From assembly GCA_049509915.1 (NCBI GenBank), contig JBEKZL010000283.1, positions 1 through 9,504 on the forward strand: DNA of 9,504 nt, given 5' to 3'. Below the pieces are notes generated by a model. The model was not told the DNA's origin, did not search any database, and was given only the letters and a program-made list of their open reading frames with translations. Within the stretch, counting starts at the first letter, position 1. The number at the start of each line of letters is the position of its first letter. The DNA comes from JBEKYD01 sp049509915. GTDB taxonomy: Bacteria; Acidobacteriota; Terriglobia; Bryobacterales; Bryobacteraceae. This document shows, piece by piece, positions 6,670 through 9,504 of the stretch. A program made the position numbers and the translations under genes.

Positions 6670-9042
6670 TCAGAGTGCGTCGACCTCCGTCGCAGGTTTC
6701 TTTTCCAGGACCGTGCGTATCGTGCCTATAGCCGGCATGAAGAGCGACATCTGGTCGGGGTCCGCAAACGCCGTCTCGTAATCAGCAGGGGTAAACGCGC
6801 ACGCTAAACGAGACGCGAATGTCTGACCCAGCAGGCGCGCATAATGCTCGACATCGTAATCCCGGTTATCGACGTTCGCCCTGGCCGGACCGTCTTCCGA
6901 TTCCTCGAGCAAACCGCACCCGCCGTTTTTTTTGCGGTACACGCGAATACGATCACCGCTGCTCCAAGACGCACGACCATTGGCCAGCATCGCTTCGTAC
7001 GGTAGTTCTCGCCGCCTTTCCCGTACTGCGAAGTACTCTGTGGGGGTTTTGGTAAGCCGTACACGCGATGAAACTTCCTGCGTTGGCAACTCACGCCGCC
7101 GAAGACGATCCAAAGCGGTCAGGTATGCCTCGCGGACGCCACCGACATGTCCCGCGAGCAAATGAGTGATGGCTTTGCGGAGAAATGCTTCGCCGAAGGG
7201 CTCAGTCCGACTCGAACGGAAAGCAACACCATGTAGAATGAGCGAGCCATCGTACCGCAGCAGCGCGTAATTCTTCGGCTCGTGGGACAGCATCGCGGCG
7301 TAACGGCCTTCAAATTCCAGTTGCACGCGCGGAGGGAGCATCGCGGCGACCTCAGCCACGACGCGCCGCTCGTCTGTTTCGCCCCATCCCTCGGGCACCG
7401 CGAAGTAGACCCCGTCTGTATCGGCCTCCAGAAGTGTCACACCGCGACCGGCCAGTTCGCGGCACATCAGATCCAGCGTCTCCCGGCCATGCCGGGTGAC
7501 CTCGTTCGCCGCATGGACATCCGCGAACCGCGTCAACCCACCCGCGGCAAGATAACCGTAAGCCGAATTCACCACGAGTTTCATGGCGGCCGACATCGCT
7601 TCCTGCCCGTAGCGTTCCACCGATTCCGGCGCCGCCTGCTTCGCGCTTGCCTTTGCGGCAAGCCGCAGCTCGACTAAGCGGTCCACTAGAGCGAGCAAAG
7701 CTCCAAGGTGATCACGCGATGGCCCGATCCGGTATGCCCGCATCAGCGACGGATACAGACTCGCGACGTCGGCTTTCACGACCCGGTGCGCGACTCCCAC
7801 TGCGAATAGGTGTAGGGCAGCGCCGCTGTGAGGCGTTCCGTCGCCCACCTGATGCGCGGGCAAGGCCATCCCGGCGCGAAGATATGCTCGTACGAGCAGC
7901 GGATCGATGACGCCGGTGGCCGCGCCCGCGTCCGCAAGGCGCTCGTATCTTCGGGGCGCAATTTGCGCCAGCGCGAATGCAGCGCCGCCGAGCATTCGCG
8001 CAATCCCAGCGACCTCGTTCACATCCGCGGTTGCGTAGCGGCGCACCCGCTCCGGATCGCGACAATACACGGCGTAGACCTGGTCCCCCCGGATCTGCTC
8101 CCGATCCGGCCCAGCGATCCCCAGGTGCCTGGCGACAGTTTTGAGCCCGTGATTCGGCAATTCTCGGTTCGCGAAATCGAATCGCAACACAGCGTCCAGC
8201 GTGTCGATCAATTCGCGCCCAGGCGCGACATATCGTACTCGGCGACCATCAGGATCTTCCGTGCGTCCCCGCCTAGCTGCACGAACCCGCATCCCCGGTT
8301 GGCCGATCCGCCCTAAAGCAACTGGCACACCAAGGATCTGCGCGCGTCTGGCGAGAAACGGTAGGTCAAAGCCGTGCAGGTTGTGATTTTCGATTACGTC
8401 CGGATCGACCGCTGTGACTTTCGCGATCAGTTGGCGAATCAACTCAGCCTCACTGGCCTTCCCGCCGGAGGGCGCCTCCAAGGTTTCCGTTGCACCCGAT
8501 GGGTACCGCACGGCGATCATGAAAATCTGATCCCGCTCGGGGTTTAAGCCTGTCGTCTCCAGATCGAATTGCATTCGGTGCAGGTCATCGAACGAGAGGT
8601 CCCGGAAGTAGGTTCGCCCCGTTGCGACCAGGTATTGCTCCTCTGGCGCGAGCGCGAGCACTGTTTCTTTCCCGAATTCACGAAGGTGGGATACACGCCG
8701 ACCAAGGCGCCGACTCGCTCCCTCCAAGACAGCCGCGATCAGCGCTCTTCCGTCCTCGGCGGAGACGAAGTAGCGCAGGGAGCCTGGACCGCCCAACTCA
8801 CGATAGGTTATCAGCCCTCTTTCGCAGCCTTCCGGGACGAGTCGATCGCCCAGGTGGTGCATGTCGTCGAGTCGATCGAGAACCAGCCAGGGGCGGAAGC
8901 GCGCCTCTTCACGGACCAATTCCCCCGTTTTCGGGATTCGGCGCCACACGGTGGCGGAACCGTCAAGGTCAGCCCATATTGAGACAATTCCGGGGGTGGA
9001 ATCCCAACCCCAAACCCACTCGTCCTCGCACCGCGACACCAT
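6670..9042 (-). CDS. Family B DNA polymerase with 3'-5' proofreading exonuclease
   Basis: This is a 790-residue protein, close in size to bacterial DNA polymerase II. The exonuclease domain has Exo I FDLETTGL (D160, E162), Exo II NLHGFD (N221, D226) and Exo III YATAD (Y336, D340). The polymerase domain has motif A DVASLYPS (D425), motif B KLVVNSAYG (K488, N492, Y495) and motif C ADTDGVYF (D541, D543), followed by EPKNYALL near 588-595. All metal-binding and template/dNTP residues are present, so it should extend DNA and proofread. The motif spacing leaves little room for the TPR insertions of protein-primed phage polymerases. Near the C-terminus, QMSLF (764-768) resembles the bacterial beta-clamp-binding pentapeptide. 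The start is fixed by a TAA directly before ATG 9042; GGGA about 8 nt upstream is a modest ribosome site. It could be a resident repair polymerase (Pol II-like) or the replicase of an integrated element; I give no symbol because it does not read as classical polB. Confidence 0.93.
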   Translation of the reverse strand: MVSRCEDEWVWGWDSTPGIVSIWADLDGSATVWRRIPKTGELVREEARFRPWLVLDRLDDMHHLGDRLVPEGCERGLITYRELGGPGSLRYFVSAEDGRALIAAVLEGASRRLGRRVSHLREFGKETVLALAPEEQYLVATGRTYFRDLSFDDLHRMQFDLETTGLNPERDQIFMIAVRYPSGATETLEAPSGGKASEAELIRQLIAKVTAVDPDVIENHNLHGFDLPFLARRAQILGVPVALGRIGQPGMRVRAARRGRTEDPDGRRVRYVAPGRELIDTLDAVLRFDFANRELPNHGLKTVARHLGIAGPDREQIRGDQVYAVYCRDPERVRRYATADVNEVAGIARMLGGAAFALAQIAPRRYERLADAGAATGVIDPLLVRAYLRAGMALPAHQVGDGTPHSGAALHLFAVGVAHRVVKADVASLYPSLMRAYRIGPSRDHLGALLALVDRLVELRLAAKASAKQAAPESVERYGQEAMSAAMKLVVNSAYGYLAAGGLTRFADVHAANEVTRHGRETLDLMCRELAGRGVTLLEADTDGVYFAVPEGWGETDERRVVAEVAAMLPPRVQLEFEGRYAAMLSHEPKNYALLRYDGSLILHGVAFRSSRTEPFGEAFLRKAITHLLAGHVGGVREAYLTALDRLRRRELPTQEVSSRVRLTKTPTEYFAVRERRRELPYEAMLANGRASWSSGDRIRVYRKKNGGCGLLEESEDGPARANVDNRDYDVEHYARLLGQTFASRLACAFTPADYETAFADPDQMSLFMPAIGTIRTVLEKKPATEVDAL

Positions 9043-9139
9043 TTAGCATATCCCACTGTGCCATAATCATGCCGGTATGGGAACGGTCGCCGCCCAGCCT
9101 CAATGCACGCCGCGCAAGATCCCGTGCTTGGGCAAGGTC

Positions 9140-9403
9140 CTTCACGCGCGTGATCCCGCTGGCAAGTTCGGGCGCCAGCAGTCCGTTGTCGGCGGCTTCG
9201 ACGGCCAGTTTGCGCACGGCGGTGATCCGCACGTTGATGGAAACGGCGCCGAGTCCGCGCGCCTCCCGAGCGGCGCGCCAGGCGCTCACGGTCGCCTTTG
9301 TAAAGCCGGGCCAGGAATCCCGGCCCTACCAGGCGAAGAACTCGTCCAGCCCGAGATTGTAAACGCGGCGGGTGATCGGGGACGAGACGCTGTCGAGCAA
9401 GCT
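9140..9403 (-). pseudogene. N-terminal remnant of a second tyrosine integrase
   Basis: Reading minus from 9403 gives SLLDSVSSPITRRVYNLGLD, then EFFAW, a TAG stop (9326-9328), and in the same frame GRDSWPGFTKATVSAWRAA continuing through LGAVSINVRITAVRKLAVEA to GITRVK near 9140. This matches the SAM-like core-binding domain of a common bacterial tyrosine recombinase type. In intact relatives, as I recall them, a Tyr follows FAW, so the TAG is probably a nonsense mutation of that codon. After GITRVK the resemblance stops and the whole catalytic domain is absent. The upstream end of the homology coincides with a CTAG (9402-9405) next to the IS-like sequence. It is unrelated in sequence to the integrase at 3187-4346. 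A downstream open frame from GTG 9289 exists but is only the tail of this remnant. Confidence 0.75.
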
Positions 9404-9433
9404 AGATCATCATTCTCTAAATAACGCTTCATT

Positions 9434-9460
9434 TGACCCAGTTTATGTTTTAATGGGTCA
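9434..9460 (+). repeat. Inverted repeat covering the transposase start
   Basis: TGACCCA (9434-9440) and TGGGTCA (9454-9460) are perfect 7-base inverted copies separated by 13 AT-rich bases. The last base of the right arm is the A of the ATG, and the GGG in that arm is the only candidate ribosome site. In mRNA the two arms would form a hairpin hiding that site. It could alternatively be a transposase-binding site or operator. Confidence 0.6.
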
Positions 9461-9504
9461 TGCCCTTCCCGAGGAAGCGCAGTCCGATCCAGCTCAGCGA
9501 GCAG
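9460..9504 (+). CDS. Transposase N-terminus, IS630-like (cut by window edge)
   Basis: Fifteen codons are visible: MPFPRKRSPIQLSEQ. This resembles the opening of IS630-type transposases in which a basic start precedes '(I/L)xLSxxE', the first helix of the N-terminal helix-turn-helix domain. The remainder, including the DDE catalytic domain, lies outside the window, so the family is a tentative recognition. The gene points away from the integrase remnant, and its start codon overlaps the inverted repeat just upstream. Confidence 0.5.
   Translation, partial: MPFPRKRSPIQLSEQ

Larger units (their letters stand above)
9404..9504 (+). mobile_element. Left end of an insertion sequence, probably IS630-like (partial)
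   Basis: Integrase homology on the minus strand stops at CTAG (9402-9405), and an AT-rich segment with the start of a transposase-like gene begins. IS630-family elements insert at TA, often within CTAG, and duplicate the TA, which fits this junction. Only about 100 bases are visible, so terminal repeats cannot be compared and the exact boundary is inferred. Confidence 0.45.

Noticed and set aside
8622..9362. 246-codon plus-strand frame opposite the polymerase start and integrase remnant
   Set aside because: Arg/Ser/Pro-rich antisense shadow without motifs; both minus-strand genes beneath it are recognisable.
1..9504. CRISPR array, rRNA, riboswitch or retron-like structure
   Set aside because: No regularly spaced repeats, no rRNA-like sequence and no reverse-transcriptase motif were seen.

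Overview
The window looks like a piece of an Acidobacteriota chromosome, most likely Bryobacterales/Solibacter-like. It is GC-rich. The strongest clue is the left-end secreted NHL-repeat protein, which ends in an extracellular domain with 'GQINFQVP' and 'SPGIF' signatures that I associate with that lineage. This assignment comes from recognised protein style, not from a database search.

Layout. (1) 1-2813, minus: a long secreted NHL beta-propeller protein whose C-terminus runs off the left edge. (2) 3099-3172, plus: tRNA-Gln(CUG) with an encoded CCA. (3) 3187-4707, minus: an integration module starting 14 bp past the tRNA 3' end. It holds a tyrosine integrase with an internal deletion plus frameshift that removes the HxxR catalytic box, preceded by a small excisionase-type HTH protein. 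This is the classic arrangement of a tRNA-targeted genomic island, here apparently stranded. (4) 4708-6669: sparse accessory DNA with one small, possibly decayed hypothetical gene (5275-5577) and one well-formed hypothetical gene (5993-6490), both minus. (5) 6670-9042, minus: an intact family-B DNA polymerase with all exonuclease and polymerase motifs and a C-terminal QMSLF motif resembling bacterial beta-clamp-binding peptides. (6) 9140-9403, minus: the N-terminal remnant of a second, unrelated tyrosine integrase, broken by an in-frame TAG. (7) From about 9404 to the right edge, plus: the start of an insertion sequence, probably IS630-like, with only the first 15 codons of its transposase visible. 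An inverted repeat overlaps the transposase start codon.

Reading of the whole. A core region (NHL protein, tRNA-Gln) is followed by an island that entered at the tRNA and has since been eroded. Its integrase is dead, a second integrase was truncated, and an IS arrived next to it. The polymerase stands out because it is full-length with every active-site motif intact among decayed mobility genes. Whether it is island cargo, a replication gene of an integrated element, or a resident repair polymerase cannot be settled from this window.
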